A stretch of DNA of 64,000 nucleotides from Photobacterium jeanii (GTDB taxonomy: Bacteria; Pseudomonadota; Gammaproteobacteria; Enterobacterales; Vibrionaceae), in the NCBI RefSeq assembly GCF_001650345.1, contig NZ_LVHF01000028.1, positions 360,873-424,872 on the forward strand, in the 5' to 3' direction. The notes under the pieces were generated by a model. It did no database searches and had not been told where the DNA came from. It saw nothing but the letters and a program-made list of their open reading frames with translations. This document shows, piece by piece, positions 35,961 through 45,573 of this stretch. The position numbers and the translations under genes are program-made. Every line of letters begins with the position of its first letter. Within the stretch, counting starts at the first letter, position 1.

Positions 35961-37787
35961 TTATGGCTGTTTAGTCAATATGAAAACATCCACTTTCTTG
36001 GCATTACCTTGATAAGCCTCTTCGTAAATGTAGCCAGAAGCAAATTCAGCATTTTCGCCATAAAACTTCACATACAGATCGCCTTGTCGTCTTCTGTTTT
36101 TATCGTAGAGTTTAGACATAAAGTTCTTCCCATAGAACTCAGCGTCTACGCATGTATATACATCTCGACCAGAGACGTTGCAGGAAGGTTTACCCGTACT
36201 TAAATCAAGTGTTACACGACCATGTTTTATAGCTAATGGTTTGTTATCTTCTTCAGACAATACTGAGTATAAAAGCTCTCCACTGTAGCTTGTGTTTTCG
36301 ATTGCTTGCTGTCGTGTGGAATTTGCAGCGAAGAACGTCGTATAGAAGCTATCGTCGTACATATGTTCTTTGCTGGTTCGATATACCTTCACATAACCAG
36401 AAAAGCCAACAATATTATTATGTTCATCTCTTCTTACAACAAAGTCATGTCCGGCATCTTCTGCTTGTATGTATTGCGCTGTTGAATGTACATAGACTTC
36501 AATGTGATCACCTCGATACACCAAAGTAATGTCTTTATCTTCAACAAGTATTGTGCCGCTTGTAACTGTTTTTGAGCTGTGGGAAGTCGAGCTTCCAAGC
36601 GTGACTATTTCAAAGTGCGTAGGTGCATTGTTCACGTCTAGATTAAAATCAGTCTTAATGTTGGCAAAGGATGCAGAAATGCTCGCTTGACCAATTTCAA
36701 TACCAGAAACCATTCCAGAATGACTAATAAGAGCGACATGTTCGTCATCGCTAGACCATAAGAGATCATTGGTTATATCTTTGATATAGCCATCACTAAA
36801 GGTTCCAACTGCCTTAATTTGTAGTTTATTTCCCTTAGGTAAGTTATGTGTTCCATCTTGAGTAGAAAGAGCAATGCTATCTAATGACGCATTGCTAGTT
36901 ACTAATGACAATGGCTCGCTTTGAGTATTTGCGTACTGAGCACGAATTTTTACTTCACCCTCATTGTGAGCTTGAACAACCCCATCTTTTGTAACACTTG
37001 CTATTAATTCATTATCGCTAGACCATGAAATACCTTCTTTAAGCTCTAACTCAGATCCATCACTCAGGGTGCCAACAGCGACCATTGAGTCTGTAAATCC
37101 AACAGGAATGGTATGCAAAGGTTTTGTGTTTGGTTGGATAGTAATATTCGTGACTACAGCATCCGTCACGTTAACTATTAGCTTATTACTTTCTTTGCCA
37201 TTGAGTATGGCTGTAACAGTTGCCGTGCCTAAATTATTGCCCTTAACAACGCCAAATTTACTTACCGTTACAATAGCTGGGTTGCTAGTTGTCCAGGTTA
37301 GATCTGACATGACTTCTTTTTTACTCATGTCATCGTAAGTTGCCACAACAGTTAGTGGGAATGTTACACCTTTCGGTAACTGCCCTGAGTATTCCTGCGG
37401 GAAATCGAGTTTAAGATTCCACAGTTGGCTTCCAGTGACAGTAAGCTCAATGGTATTACTGTCTATTTCTTGATACTGAGCGATAACTTTAGCGACACCT
37501 TCACTAATACCTGTTGCCAAGCCAGTATTGCTTACGGTTGCCACACTAGTATCAGAGCTAATCCAATGTACATCTCTGGTCACATCACGTTCTGATTTAT
37601 TCTTTAGGTGTGCGGTAGCAATAAAAGGTAGTGAAGAGTGAGAAGGGATTTTTGCTACCGATGTTTCAACGATATTTTCGTAACTAATTTCAATTGATTC
37701 GATATCGTTAGATGTAGATGTAGATGTAGATGTAGATGTATTACAACCAAGTATAATTAATGAACATAAAACAAGTATTTTACGCAC
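35961..37787 (-). CDS. Surface lipoprotein with Big_2 Ig-like repeats
   Basis: A 608-residue lipoprotein with lipobox ILGC. Directly after the acylated cysteine comes a (Thr-Ser)5 run encoded by five perfect copies of a hexanucleotide. Four to five Big_2-type Ig-like domains follow, each with the pattern W-SSD-x-x-VA-x-V-x-x-x-G-x-V-x-G-x-x-x-G-x-A-x-I (for example WISSDTSVATVSNTGLATG near residue 85 and WSSDDEHVALISHSGMVSG near 335). Residues about 400-608 form an unrecognised C-terminal domain with a Cys pair (CNVSGRDVYTC). Such proteins are typically cell-surface adhesins or binding proteins. It lies inside the block between the two tRNA-Ser copies and has weak, AT-rich flanks. Confidence 0.85.
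   Translation of the reverse strand: MRKILVLCSLIILGCNTSTSTSTSTSNDIESIEISYENIVETSVAKIPSHSSLPFIATAHLKNKSERDVTRDVHWISSDTSVATVSNTGLATGISEGVAKVIAQYQEIDSNTIELTVTGSQLWNLKLDFPQEYSGQLPKGVTFPLTVVATYDDMSKKEVMSDLTWTTSNPAIVTVSKFGVVKGNNLGTATVTAILNGKESNKLIVNVTDAVVTNITIQPNTKPLHTIPVGFTDSMVAVGTLSDGSELELKEGISWSSDNELIASVTKDGVVQAHNEGEVKIRAQYANTQSEPLSLVTSNASLDSIALSTQDGTHNLPKGNKLQIKAVGTFSDGYIKDITNDLLWSSDDEHVALISHSGMVSGIEIGQASISASFANIKTDFNLDVNNAPTHFEIVTLGSSTSHSSKTVTSGTILVEDKDITLVYRGDHIEVYVHSTAQYIQAEDAGHDFVVRRDEHNNIVGFSGYVKVYRTSKEHMYDDSFYTTFFAANSTRQQAIENTSYSGELLYSVLSEEDNKPLAIKHGRVTLDLSTGKPSCNVSGRDVYTCVDAEFYGKNFMSKLYDKNRRRQGDLYVKFYGENAEFASGYIYEEAYQGNAKKVDVFILTKQP
37711..37740. repeat. Five perfect copies of the hexamer GATGTA
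   Basis: Thirty bases of a perfect 6-bp microsatellite within the lipoprotein gene, encoding Thr-Ser repeats just after the lipid anchor. Copy-number change stays in frame and would alter only linker length. Confidence 0.95.
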
Positions 37788-38615
37788 AAAAGTCTCCTTT
37801 AATTTCTGTTAAAAATGATGAATAAAGCGAGTGCTAGCTTTTATTGAGAAAGCTCGATGCTGAAATTAGCAATATTAAGTGCTTCGTATCAAAGAAAGAC
37901 AGATTAAACAGTACCTTCCATTCGGTTGCAAAAGATAATTAGTATCAACGGATGTGTGATTTTATTAATTACACTCAATTATAGAAACACCAATAAAAGC
38001 ATTATTTTGATATCAAAAGGTTATTTTTTAGTGGGGTAAGAGAGGTTATCTAATAACCATAGAATTTACATTGAAAAATAAATCTTTTAAATTCAGCGGT
38101 TTATCTTGATGGGGTGATTTTGACCCAAATTGGATGCTGGGCGGAGTGACAGACTTGGTACGAATATTAAAGTTAAGTCCTTTTAATTCATTACAACACT
38201 AATTAAATATTTCCAAATTAATATTATTTACAATTACGATTCGTACATAAATGGAAACGCTGATTTCATGAAAGCTGTATAATTTACTCATTAAATATTT
38301 CACTGTAATTGAGGAGGTATGTGCAGTTTAAATCATATTGTGAATCATCATGAACAGTGATGGGGAAAGTGAATAGCTGATGTGTAACTAGATTTAAACG
38401 GTAATATTTATATATAAGTCATTGTTTTGATATGTTTTTGGGTGATATTTGTCCGATAAATCTCAATATCCATTAAGTTTAAAATTAATATTTAAGCCTT
38501 GCAGTCATTTTGTCGCTAGTGTGACCCATTAAGCCATACCTCATATGCATAGTATTGGTGTGCTTGATGATTAATCACAACTAAGAAAGCCTCATAGAAG
38601 GCAGGTAAAATAACA
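37788..38615. other. AT-rich 828-base intergenic region
   Basis: This stretch separates the Ig-like lipoprotein and chemoreceptor genes, which are divergent. It is markedly AT-rich and has no open frame of substance. I see no repeat, RNA gene or strong terminator in it. It presumably contains both promoters. Confidence 0.5.
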
Positions 38616-40250
38616 ATGACATATAAAAACTTATCGTTAGGCAAAAAGATCGCTGTGGTCTTTGCTGCTATCGCAACGATTATTATCGCGCTTGGTGTAT
38701 TTCTAACGGGGGAACTGAAACTAGTTCGAGAGGGCACCGTTAACTTTACAGATTCGACATTGCCGAGTGTACTGTCGGTTGAAGAGCTGAAATATGAAAT
38801 TACAAGTAACCGTACAACCCAGTTTTTTACTTTAACACATCAAAATGACCTTAATGCGATGCAAGCAACGTTGCAACGAACGCAAAGAGACAGTGATCGT
38901 ATCAAGCAAATGTTAGCAGCTTATGATGCGACAGTTGCATCACAGCATGAACGTCAAGTTTTTGATCGTGTGAGCAATGCATGGCGAGCGTACGAGAAAG
39001 GTATCTTAGGTTTTGAAGCTGCTGCGTCTGTGGGTGATAGTGCCACAGCGGAAGCTGAGCTTGTGAATACTTACAGTCAGTTTAATGAATTGATGATCGC
39101 ACTTGATGGTTTACGAGAGCTGAACTTAGGCTTTGTTGCTAATAACCGCACTGAAATGCTAGCGACTGCGACGCGTGTCGGCACCATGACACTTGCTTGT
39201 ATCGTCAGTATGCTGGTTTTGATGGTGATCTTGAATCAATTTTTGACTCGCCAAATCTGTCGTCCGCTTAACTTAGTGATGGCGCTTTCTGGGGAAATCG
39301 CATCCGGTAATCTGACACATACCTTAGATCGTGACCAAATTGGTAACGATGAACTAGGGATGTTGGCGGACTCTAGTATTAAGATGCAAAACAATCTGCG
39401 TAAATTGGTAGAAGAGATCGTTGCAGCAGTGACTCAGCTAAGCACCGCGGTTGAAGAAGTGAGTGCGGTTTCTGAGCAATCTTCACAGGGTATGAAGCAG
39501 CAGCAAGATGAGATCACCTTGGTTGTAACAGCGATGGAACAAATGAAGGCGACGGTAGCAGATGTTGCAAGTAATACCGAGGTTGCGTCGATTTCGGCGA
39601 CTTCCGCGAACGATGAAGCTAAGCTTGGTAGTAAAGATGTTCAGCAAAGCATCGAGTCTATCTTGCGTGTATCTCAAGAGATTGAAAACGCAGGTGTGTT
39701 AGTTGAGCAATTAGAGCGTGAATCTGTGAATATCAGCATGGTTGTTGATGTGATCCGTGATATCGCAGAGCAAACTAATTTGCTAGCGCTTAACGCTGCA
39801 ATTGAAGCTGCGCGTGCTGGCGAGCAAGGTCGTGGCTTTGCTGTTGTTGCAGATGAAGTTCGCACGCTAGCTGGTCGAACTCAAGATTCAACGGGTGAAA
39901 TTGTGGCGATTATCGACAAGCTACAAAAGAGTGCCAATGACGCGAAAGAGGCAACGACTGAAAGCTGTACGATGATCAATGAATGTGTGGCACAAAGCCA
40001 AAACACGGGTGAAACCATTCAGAGCATCGAACAAACCGTCGCGCAGATTGCTGATATGAGCATGCAAATTGCGAGTGCGTGCAGTGAACAAGATTCTGTT
40101 GCAGATGCGTTAGGACGTAACGTCGAAAGCATTCATGCTTCTTCAACTGAAGTTGCTACAGGCGCGAACCAAACAGCAAATGCAAGCGTTGAACTTGGTC
40201 AGTTAGCTGCAAATTTACAATCTATGATGAGTCGTTTCCGCATCGCTTAA
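38616..40250 (+). CDS. Methyl-accepting chemotaxis protein
   Basis: A 544-residue transmembrane chemoreceptor. TM1 is at about residues 9-29 and TM2 at about 188-208, with a four-helix-bundle (4HB_MCP-type) periplasmic sensor between them. A HAMP domain (about 209-262) leads to the cytoplasmic coiled-coil, whose hairpin tip [32 protein letters not shown] (about 383 on) is the CheA/CheW contact. No C-terminal NWETF-type CheR tether is present. Ligand unknown. It neighbours a collagenase, so sensing of peptides is conceivable but unproven. It is followed by a terminator. Confidence 0.95.
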   Translation: MTYKNLSLGKKIAVVFAAIATIIIALGVFLTGELKLVREGTVNFTDSTLPSVLSVEELKYEITSNRTTQFFTLTHQNDLNAMQATLQRTQRDSDRIKQMLAAYDATVASQHERQVFDRVSNAWRAYEKGILGFEAAASVGDSATAEAELVNTYSQFNELMIALDGLRELNLGFVANNRTEMLATATRVGTMTLACIVSMLVLMVILNQFLTRQICRPLNLVMALSGEIASGNLTHTLDRDQIGNDELGMLADSSIKMQNNLRKLVEEIVAAVTQLSTAVEEVSAVSEQSSQGMKQQQDEITLVVTAMEQMKATVADVASNTEVASISATSANDEAKLGSKDVQQSIESILRVSQEIENAGVLVEQLERESVNISMVVDVIRDIAEQTNLLALNAAIEAARAGEQGRGFAVVADEVRTLAGRTQDSTGEIVAIIDKLQKSANDAKEATTESCTMINECVAQSQNTGETIQSIEQTVAQIADMSMQIASACSEQDSVADALGRNVESIHASSTEVATGANQTANASVELGQLAANLQSMMSRFRIA

Positions 40251-40299
40251 TTTTGTGTAATCCACTTTTGTGAAACGATACTAATCATCGTAATAGATA

Positions 40300-40326
40300 A
40301 GCCAGCAGTAATGCTGGCTTTTTTGT
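40300..40326 (+). terminator. Terminator of the chemoreceptor gene
   Basis: Stem AGCCAGCA / TGCTGGCT with a short loop is followed by a run of seven Ts. Confidence 0.9.
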
Positions 40327-40503
40327 ATCACCGAAATGGTCATGGCTGTTTGAAATAGTCGATGGGTTCCCTTTCACTTCTCGCAACAACTCATTTATTT
40401 ATCGTCAATCTTAGAAAAACAATCTAGGTCGTTGACCTTCCTGTTACTGGAAGGCGTAGTTTGGATGTGACGAAAGATTTGAAAAACGATAAAGGAGATG
40501 GTG

Positions 40504-40617
40504 ATGGGATGTTGTAATCAGCCGCCAAACGGTGGAACACGTCAGCTCGCATTATTATTAAAAGTAACGGTGGTCATTTTATTGTTGCTTGTTCTGATAG
40601 TTGCCGTGTTTGGTTAG
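40504..40617 (+). CDS. 37-residue single-helix membrane peptide
   Basis: A small gene with excellent AAGGAG 6 bases ahead of the ATG. It encodes MGCCNQPPNGG, then a basic linker, then one strong membrane helix (VTVVILLLLVLIVAVFG). It is followed by a perfect terminator. The N-terminal double cysteine is unusual. I do not recognise the peptide; the ribosome site, the length and the terminator argue that it is expressed. Confidence 0.65.
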   Translation: MGCCNQPPNGGTRQLALLLKVTVVILLLLVLIVAVFG

Positions 40618-40638
40618 CAATCATTAAATCAGCCTTTA

Positions 40639-40670
40639 AAAAACACCCACCGCAAAGCAGTGGGTGTTTT
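40639..40670. terminator. Bidirectional terminator between small ORF and collagenase
   Basis: Stem AAACACCCAC / GTGGGTGTTT with a loop of about 9 bases, A-rich upstream and T-rich downstream, between convergent genes. Confidence 0.85.
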
Positions 40671-40699
40671 AAGAGGTGCGCTTTTAGGCTTAGTTGAAC

Positions 40700-43132
40700 T
40701 TAGTAAGCAGTAGCGTAAATTTCTACTTCTTCTTTTTGTCCATTATTGCTCATCATGAAGTGAACATAACCTGCTTGTTCAACCTGCATTTCGATGAACT
40801 CACGGCTGCCTGTGTATTGAGAAGCTGCATCATGCTGCTCTGGTGTTGGCCAGTGCGCCTGCGAAGCAAAAAGGTCAACATTGCTCTCGAGCTTGGCTGT
40901 TTGGGCTGTCGGTGTTACCCAGATGCGAACAGTTTCTTTGCCTTCAGGTACGTACAGTGCCATGTAGCGAGTGTTGATGATATCAAGTTTAACTGGCTCA
41001 TCAGCATTTAAAACGATGGGTGCTAAATCATCTTGCTGCGTATTACCGCCTTGGTTACCACCATTATTCCCCTTGTTTTCCACTTCTGCTTTTGCCATTA
41101 ACTCAACAGCATTGAATGCTTCACGTCCGTCGACGCTAATGTAGTAACGACCCGCTTTTACATAACCATTTTCTTGCGGTTCAATGGTTACCTGTTCATT
41201 ACTACCGTAAGTGAACGACGAGAAGTCATAGTCATGGTAGTACGCCATACGATCAAAACTTGCGTATAAATCGGCGTCACCTTCACCTTGAATTGAAAGC
41301 TCAAGCGAACGAGTGTACTCCGGCACATCGATATAGAAGTGATGTGCGCTATGGCGTTCTCCTTCAAGAACAGTTCCAGTATTCAGTGCTAACGCTTTTG
41401 CCGTTGGTTCATTGTTGCCCGGTTTGTTTGGCTCTTTACTTACTTTTAATGTGTCAATCCAAGTATCAAACTCTTGTTGGTATTGCTGACCAAGTTCTTG
41501 GCTTTTCTTAGCCCACGCTTTGAATTGGTTGTTGCGTGACAGCGATAGCAATTGCTCAATTTCTTGAGGGTGGTTTTCAATAAAGAAACGTACGGCTAAG
41601 TAACCCCAACGATACACACGGTTGGTATCGTGAGAGTAAGTGGTCGCAATCACTTCAGGTAAGGTGTATTGGTGCGTTTTACCTAACTCAATAGCGGCGT
41701 TGTAGCCTTCCTTGTAATGCATGTATTCGGCAAAACCTTCAAGCCACCAAACTGTCGAGCCTTCGCGAAGCACATCACCAAAGTCACCATAAAGGTTAAA
41801 ACGACCGTCTAAGTAGTGCACATACTCGTGCTCAAGATTAAGGATGCTGAACCCTTCAGCGTATTCATTACGGTAAGCCACGAAGCGTGCTGTGTTATTT
41901 GGATCAGCTGGGTTTCCTTCCAAATACTGACCGCCATTATCGGTAGTGTTACCAAACAAGAAGTTTGAGTAAGTCACGTAGTCACTGTTCGTGTCGAATA
42001 CGATAACTTCAACTTTGTCGTTGTTGTCATCGGCGACTGGAATACTATTGCTGTTAACAACTTGATGGAAATCAGCTTCTTTGGCGTTCAAAGTTGTGCA
42101 CACTTCAGCAGCTTGCGCCTGATCCATTTTTTGAGCGCGAACAATAGCTGGACCATCACAGCGGTAAGTAAATGGCATTACCATGGTTTCCAGTTTGGCT
42201 TTGCCGTCTTTTAGGCCCATAGCTTCAGCTTGATCTGGTGCGAAGTAATGCACCATTTCAGCAATGCCTACCCAGATTTTGTCGCTTTTACCACCCAGCG
42301 GATAGCGTTTAAGTAAGTTGTTTTGAATCGCTAAGATTGCTTGTTTAGTCTCAGGGTATGGGCTTGCCAATAAGCGCCCCATCTCACGAGAAGCATTGCT
42401 TACAATGAAGCTTGCAGAGGTATCAAGTGCCCACTCATTATCGTAGATGAACTGTTCTAGTTGACGAAGGTACTCGGGATGCTTTGCCAGATCTGCATAG
42501 AAAGCGTCATTACCAGTATGACCGCTCATGCCACGGAACAGATCATTCAAAGCTTCGATAAAGCGTGAGTGTTCGATACTCTCTGGTGTGAAGTGTTGTA
42601 GCAGTGCTAATTGGTTAGCCATAGTGAGAGGTAGACGACGGATGTTATCTACCATGATGGTCATACTTTTTAGTGCCGCACTTTGCTCGTAACCATAATT
42701 AATCGCGTGAGGTGATGTGATAAAACTATTGATGGTTTGCGCCAGCTTAATGTCTAGCTCATCAGAAAAGTTACCAAGTTGGGCTTGGTTGTTTGAACGA
42801 ACATAGTAAGCAGCACGAATGTACTCACCGAAGTTATTGATGATGATTGCTTGTTCTTTTTCACCGCTGTAACTGTTTACCGCAGCTTGAAGACGAACTT
42901 GAGCTTGTTCAACAAGTTGATCGCTAAAAATAGTTTGTGCTTGAGTTGCAGTGGTTGAGAACCAGTTATTGCGACAATCAAGATCGGCACTCTCTACAGC
43001 ATTTAAAGGGTTTTGTGTCGTTAGGAGTGCATTTACTTCACAAGTTGGTGCCGCAAATACGCTTGAGGTATAGCAAAAGCTTGATAAAACAAGGGCTAAA
43101 GCAGAGCGTTTGAATGTGTTTGAATAAGTCAT
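40700..43132 (-). CDS. Secreted M9 family collagenase
   Basis: An 810-residue exported zinc metalloprotease. A signal peptide ends near residue 28 (SVFAAPTC). An N-terminal M9 activator region (about 50-330) precedes the peptidase domain with the zinc motif HEYVH (about 435-439) and the downstream glutamate in WWLEGFAEY (about 465), as in Vibrio collagenases. Residues about 580-690 form a PPC-type beta-sandwich, followed by a Gly/Asn/Gln linker (NKGNNGGNQGGN) and a C-terminal domain of about 100 residues. The enzyme should degrade native collagen and is commonly a tissue-invasion factor in vibrios. The gene lies inside the block between the two tRNA-Ser copies. Confidence 0.95.
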   Translation of the reverse strand: MTYSNTFKRSALALVLSSFCYTSSVFAAPTCEVNALLTTQNPLNAVESADLDCRNNWFSTTATQAQTIFSDQLVEQAQVRLQAAVNSYSGEKEQAIIINNFGEYIRAAYYVRSNNQAQLGNFSDELDIKLAQTINSFITSPHAINYGYEQSAALKSMTIMVDNIRRLPLTMANQLALLQHFTPESIEHSRFIEALNDLFRGMSGHTGNDAFYADLAKHPEYLRQLEQFIYDNEWALDTSASFIVSNASREMGRLLASPYPETKQAILAIQNNLLKRYPLGGKSDKIWVGIAEMVHYFAPDQAEAMGLKDGKAKLETMVMPFTYRCDGPAIVRAQKMDQAQAAEVCTTLNAKEADFHQVVNSNSIPVADDNNDKVEVIVFDTNSDYVTYSNFLFGNTTDNGGQYLEGNPADPNNTARFVAYRNEYAEGFSILNLEHEYVHYLDGRFNLYGDFGDVLREGSTVWWLEGFAEYMHYKEGYNAAIELGKTHQYTLPEVIATTYSHDTNRVYRWGYLAVRFFIENHPQEIEQLLSLSRNNQFKAWAKKSQELGQQYQQEFDTWIDTLKVSKEPNKPGNNEPTAKALALNTGTVLEGERHSAHHFYIDVPEYTRSLELSIQGEGDADLYASFDRMAYYHDYDFSSFTYGSNEQVTIEPQENGYVKAGRYYISVDGREAFNAVELMAKAEVENKGNNGGNQGGNTQQDDLAPIVLNADEPVKLDIINTRYMALYVPEGKETVRIWVTPTAQTAKLESNVDLFASQAHWPTPEQHDAASQYTGSREFIEMQVEQAGYVHFMMSNNGQKEEVEIYATAY

Positions 43133-43404
43133 TGTTGTAATGGTTTTATTTGTACGACGATTGAAAGGGCGAGAGTTATACCAGCGAAATAATCAATTGC
43201 ACGCGTAGTTATATGAAACTAAGATACCAGTTCAAAGATCAACAGGATTCTTAATAACAAAAAATTACTTGTAAGTTTTTAAGATAAACTTGACTGTTAT
43301 CATTAACTTATCGGTATTTTTGTCGCTCAATGTTTTCTCTATACCTGTGAGGAATAGCAAGTGTTTGCTTTTTGTGCAGTTGATTTTATTTTCGTGATTT
43401 AGGC
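43133..43404. other. Upstream region of the collagenase gene
   Basis: AT-rich intergenic DNA between the minus-strand collagenase and the plus-strand tRNA-Ser. It presumably carries the collagenase promoter; nothing else is recognised. Confidence 0.4.
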
Positions 43405-43433
43405 TTTACAGCTTTCACTTAACCCATTAATAT
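43405..43433 (+). promoter_or_regulatory. Promoter of tRNA-Ser copy B
   Basis: TTTACA, 17 bases, TAATAT and a GC-rich discriminator, matching the element ahead of copy A in both spacing and surrounding bases. Confidence 0.6.
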
Positions 43434-43446
43434 ACGCCGCACTTAC

Positions 43447-43537
43447 GGAGAGATGGCTGAGTGGTTGAAAGCACCGGTCTTGAAAACCGGCATACGTTTG
43501 TAGCGTATCTAGGGTTCAAATCCCTATCTCTCCGCCA
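43447..43537 (+). tRNA. tRNA-Ser(TGA), copy B
   Basis: A 91-base sequence identical to copy A at 35699, with anticodon TGA, long variable arm and encoded CCA. Confidence 0.97.
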
Positions 43538-43547
43538 CATTCAAGAA

Positions 43548-43575
43548 AACCGCTGAACATTCAGCGGTTTTTTTT
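43548..43575 (+). terminator. Terminator after tRNA-Ser copy B
   Basis: Stem AACCGCTGA / TCAGCGGTT with a 4-base loop followed by a run of Ts. Confidence 0.88.
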
Positions 43576-43597
43576 CGTCTAAATTTTGTGATGATGA

Positions 43598-43729
43598 GAT
43601 AGGGTGAGAACCCTAGAGCAGGGTTCACCTGAGCGGAGCGAAAGCACATTGCCCGTGCCGAAGGCGCGAAAAGGCAATAGCCCGAAGGGCGCGAGCTTGC
43701 GAGCAGTAAATCCCTATCTACCCGCCACC
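43598..43729. repeat. GC-rich palindromic repeat element with degenerate tRNA-Ser tail
   Basis: A compact GC-rich island in AT-rich surroundings. It begins at GATAGGG and the matching CCCTATC lies at 43712-43718. Inside are short hairpins (for example CCCGAAGGG and GCGAGCTTGCGAGC). Its right end AAATCCCTATCTACCCGCCAC differs at only two positions from the last bases of tRNA-Ser. No coding sequence is seen. It looks like an interspersed or miniature mobile repeat. Confidence 0.7.
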
Positions 43730-43798
43730 TTTTTTGCATTTGGCTATGGTGGAATTGGATTTGAATCAAATCCGCTGCACCCAGAGCGCTCCGCCATA
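43730..43798. repeat. Post-tRNA repeat block, copy B
   Basis: The second copy of the ~68-base block also found after tRNA-Ser copy A (35819-35887). It contains the palindrome GATTTGAATCAAATC and ends in GCTCCGCCATA. Confidence 0.75.
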
Positions 43799-44249
43799 TT
43801 CAGAACACTGATTAGATTTATATTTCTTGCTTAAAAACCAATTGAGATATTACTTCACAAAAAAGCGGTACTTGTGGACAAGCTCTTATTATTTCTTCAC
43901 TTTTATTTGAGCAGTTGTTTTAACATAAGATAATTAATGTTAATGGATGGTTATGGTGAAGTGTTGAGTGTTTTGTTATTATCTATGTAGTTCATGAGGT
44001 TATTGAGAATATAATCATGCAAAATTATGCTTCCGAATCACTGTAGATAGTCCTCTTAGTAAAAAACAATTAGTCATTTGAGTTAATAAGCATAACTAAT
44101 GATTAATATCACACTAATTAGTGATGTATCATTAAATAAATGGTGTTTAGGAATAATTTTATTCAAAATAATTCCTGTTATTGATAAGTTAATTTACGGG
44201 TTTTAGTTTCTTAAAAAGAGCTTAGTCACGGTTTTAGATTTGTTTATGA
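43799..44249. other. AT-rich 450-base intergenic region
   Basis: Very AT-rich DNA ahead of the porin gene, without open frames or recognisable RNA genes. TTAATNATTAA-like stretches suggest promoter or nucleoid-protein binding DNA, but nothing specific is called. Confidence 0.4.
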
Positions 44250-44280
44250 AATTATGATTAGAAAAAATCTAATCATAATT
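44250..44280. promoter_or_regulatory. 13-bp perfect inverted repeat ahead of porin start
   Basis: AATTATGATTAGA and its exact complement TCTAATCATAATT flank a 5-A loop. It overlaps the upstream ATG (44254) of the porin frame and ends exactly before the ATG at 44281. It may be an operator or an mRNA hairpin that controls translation. Confidence 0.6.
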
Positions 44281-45561
44281 ATGGTAACAATCATGGCATT
44301 TTCAAAAACGAAACTTGCTTGCTTGATTTTATTAGCATGCAATGCAGAAGTGACTTTGGCTAATGACTTTATGGATGGATCTCATCTGGAGTTTGAAACA
44401 GAGTCTTTATATCTTAAAAAGAGTAATGAAGATAAGGGATCTAGCCCTCAGGCTGAAAAATGGACTGAGGATATTGCACAATTATTAAAACTTCATTATT
44501 CAAGTGGTTATTACAATAATGTATTAGGCTTAGATGCGAGCTATTATGGTATAGGTAAAATCAATAGTACAAACAACTCTGATGGCCCTGCATATAATGA
44601 CTTATTCAAAGATGGTGATAGTAGCTTTAGCAAATATGCTTATTCTGTAAAAATTAAAGCATCTGATGATCTTGAATTTAAAGCAGGACGAATGGAATCA
44701 TTTCACCCTTTATTAAAAAGTGATAGTGATGGGCTTCCTGTTTTGCTGCAAATGGCTCAAGCTGATTTTGACAATGGATTCTTGAGTTTACATGGCCTTT
44801 GGGTAGAGAAAGGTAGCGAAAAAAACACGAATAAATTTGTCGATTTCGGAAGTAGAGACAGGCAGTCTGGCAGCGTAGATAAAAAGCCAATTCGCATCAT
44901 AGGCGGTGAGGTCTACGGTAATAATTATAGTGTTTACTTTTCTTATGGAAACCAAGAGGATATTTCGAATTACCTATTGATTGCAGCTAGTTATAGTTAT
45001 TACATTAATGATGCGCTCTATATGGATTTCGGAACTAAGTATCGACGAAAAGGATCGAAAGCTGAACTCGGCGATCAACATGTTGATATGATTTCGGCAC
45101 AAATTAAAACGACTTACAATAATATTGATTTCGCATTATCGGCATCTAAGGTAGAAGAAGCTGGTGAAGCATTTGGTACCATGGGAGTCTCTTGGGCGCC
45201 AGGTATTATTCATGGTTGTACCGATGAGTCATTCTATACCAGTGGTATTATATCGCCGGGGAGTCATTACGGTGAAGCGACTTATAAAGCTGAATTAGGT
45301 TATAGTTTCGATAATGTTATTGAGGGGCTTCATCTCTCAAGTTATTACCTTATTGGCAAAGAGTTTTATAACATTAAAGAAGATGAAAACGAATACGGTT
45401 TTAAACTTCGCTATTATGCTCCTTTCCTTGAAGGGCTTAAACTTGAAGCACACTATGGTAAGCAAAATATTAATGTGAATGTTGCTGAGTGGGATTGGGA
45501 GATGGACCAGTATATTGAAGAAACGAAAGTGAATTTAACCTACACCGCTCTATTTTTCTAA
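44281..45561 (+). CDS. OprD-family-like outer-membrane porin
   Basis: About 426 residues from the ATG at 44281; ATGs at 44254 and 44293 are alternatives and none has a good ribosome site. The segment KTKLACLILLACNAEVTLAND looks like a signal peptide, favouring a start at 44281 or 44293. The mature protein shows many amphipathic beta strands and an OprD-type N-terminus (DFMDGSHLEFETESLYL), with ELKFAGRM-like DLEFKAGRMES, and ends in YTALFF with terminal Phe. OprD/chitoporin-type channels take up small substrates such as amino acids, peptides or oligosaccharides. The small secreted protein gene follows after 12 bases. Confidence 0.78.
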   Translation: MVTIMAFSKTKLACLILLACNAEVTLANDFMDGSHLEFETESLYLKKSNEDKGSSPQAEKWTEDIAQLLKLHYSSGYYNNVLGLDASYYGIGKINSTNNSDGPAYNDLFKDGDSSFSKYAYSVKIKASDDLEFKAGRMESFHPLLKSDSDGLPVLLQMAQADFDNGFLSLHGLWVEKGSEKNTNKFVDFGSRDRQSGSVDKKPIRIIGGEVYGNNYSVYFSYGNQEDISNYLLIAASYSYYINDALYMDFGTKYRRKGSKAELGDQHVDMISAQIKTTYNNIDFALSASKVEEAGEAFGTMGVSWAPGIIHGCTDESFYTSGIISPGSHYGEATYKAELGYSFDNVIEGLHLSSYYLIGKEFYNIKEDENEYGFKLRYYAPFLEGLKLEAHYGKQNINVNVAEWDWEMDQYIEETKVNLTYTALFF

Positions 45562-45573
45562 TCGGTGACTAAT

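Noticed and set aside
35699..43537. Classical integrative island at tRNA-Ser
   Set aside because: No integrase, excisionase or mobility gene lies between the copies, and whole-gene duplication rather than a short att repeat bounds the block; a passive duplication is as likely.
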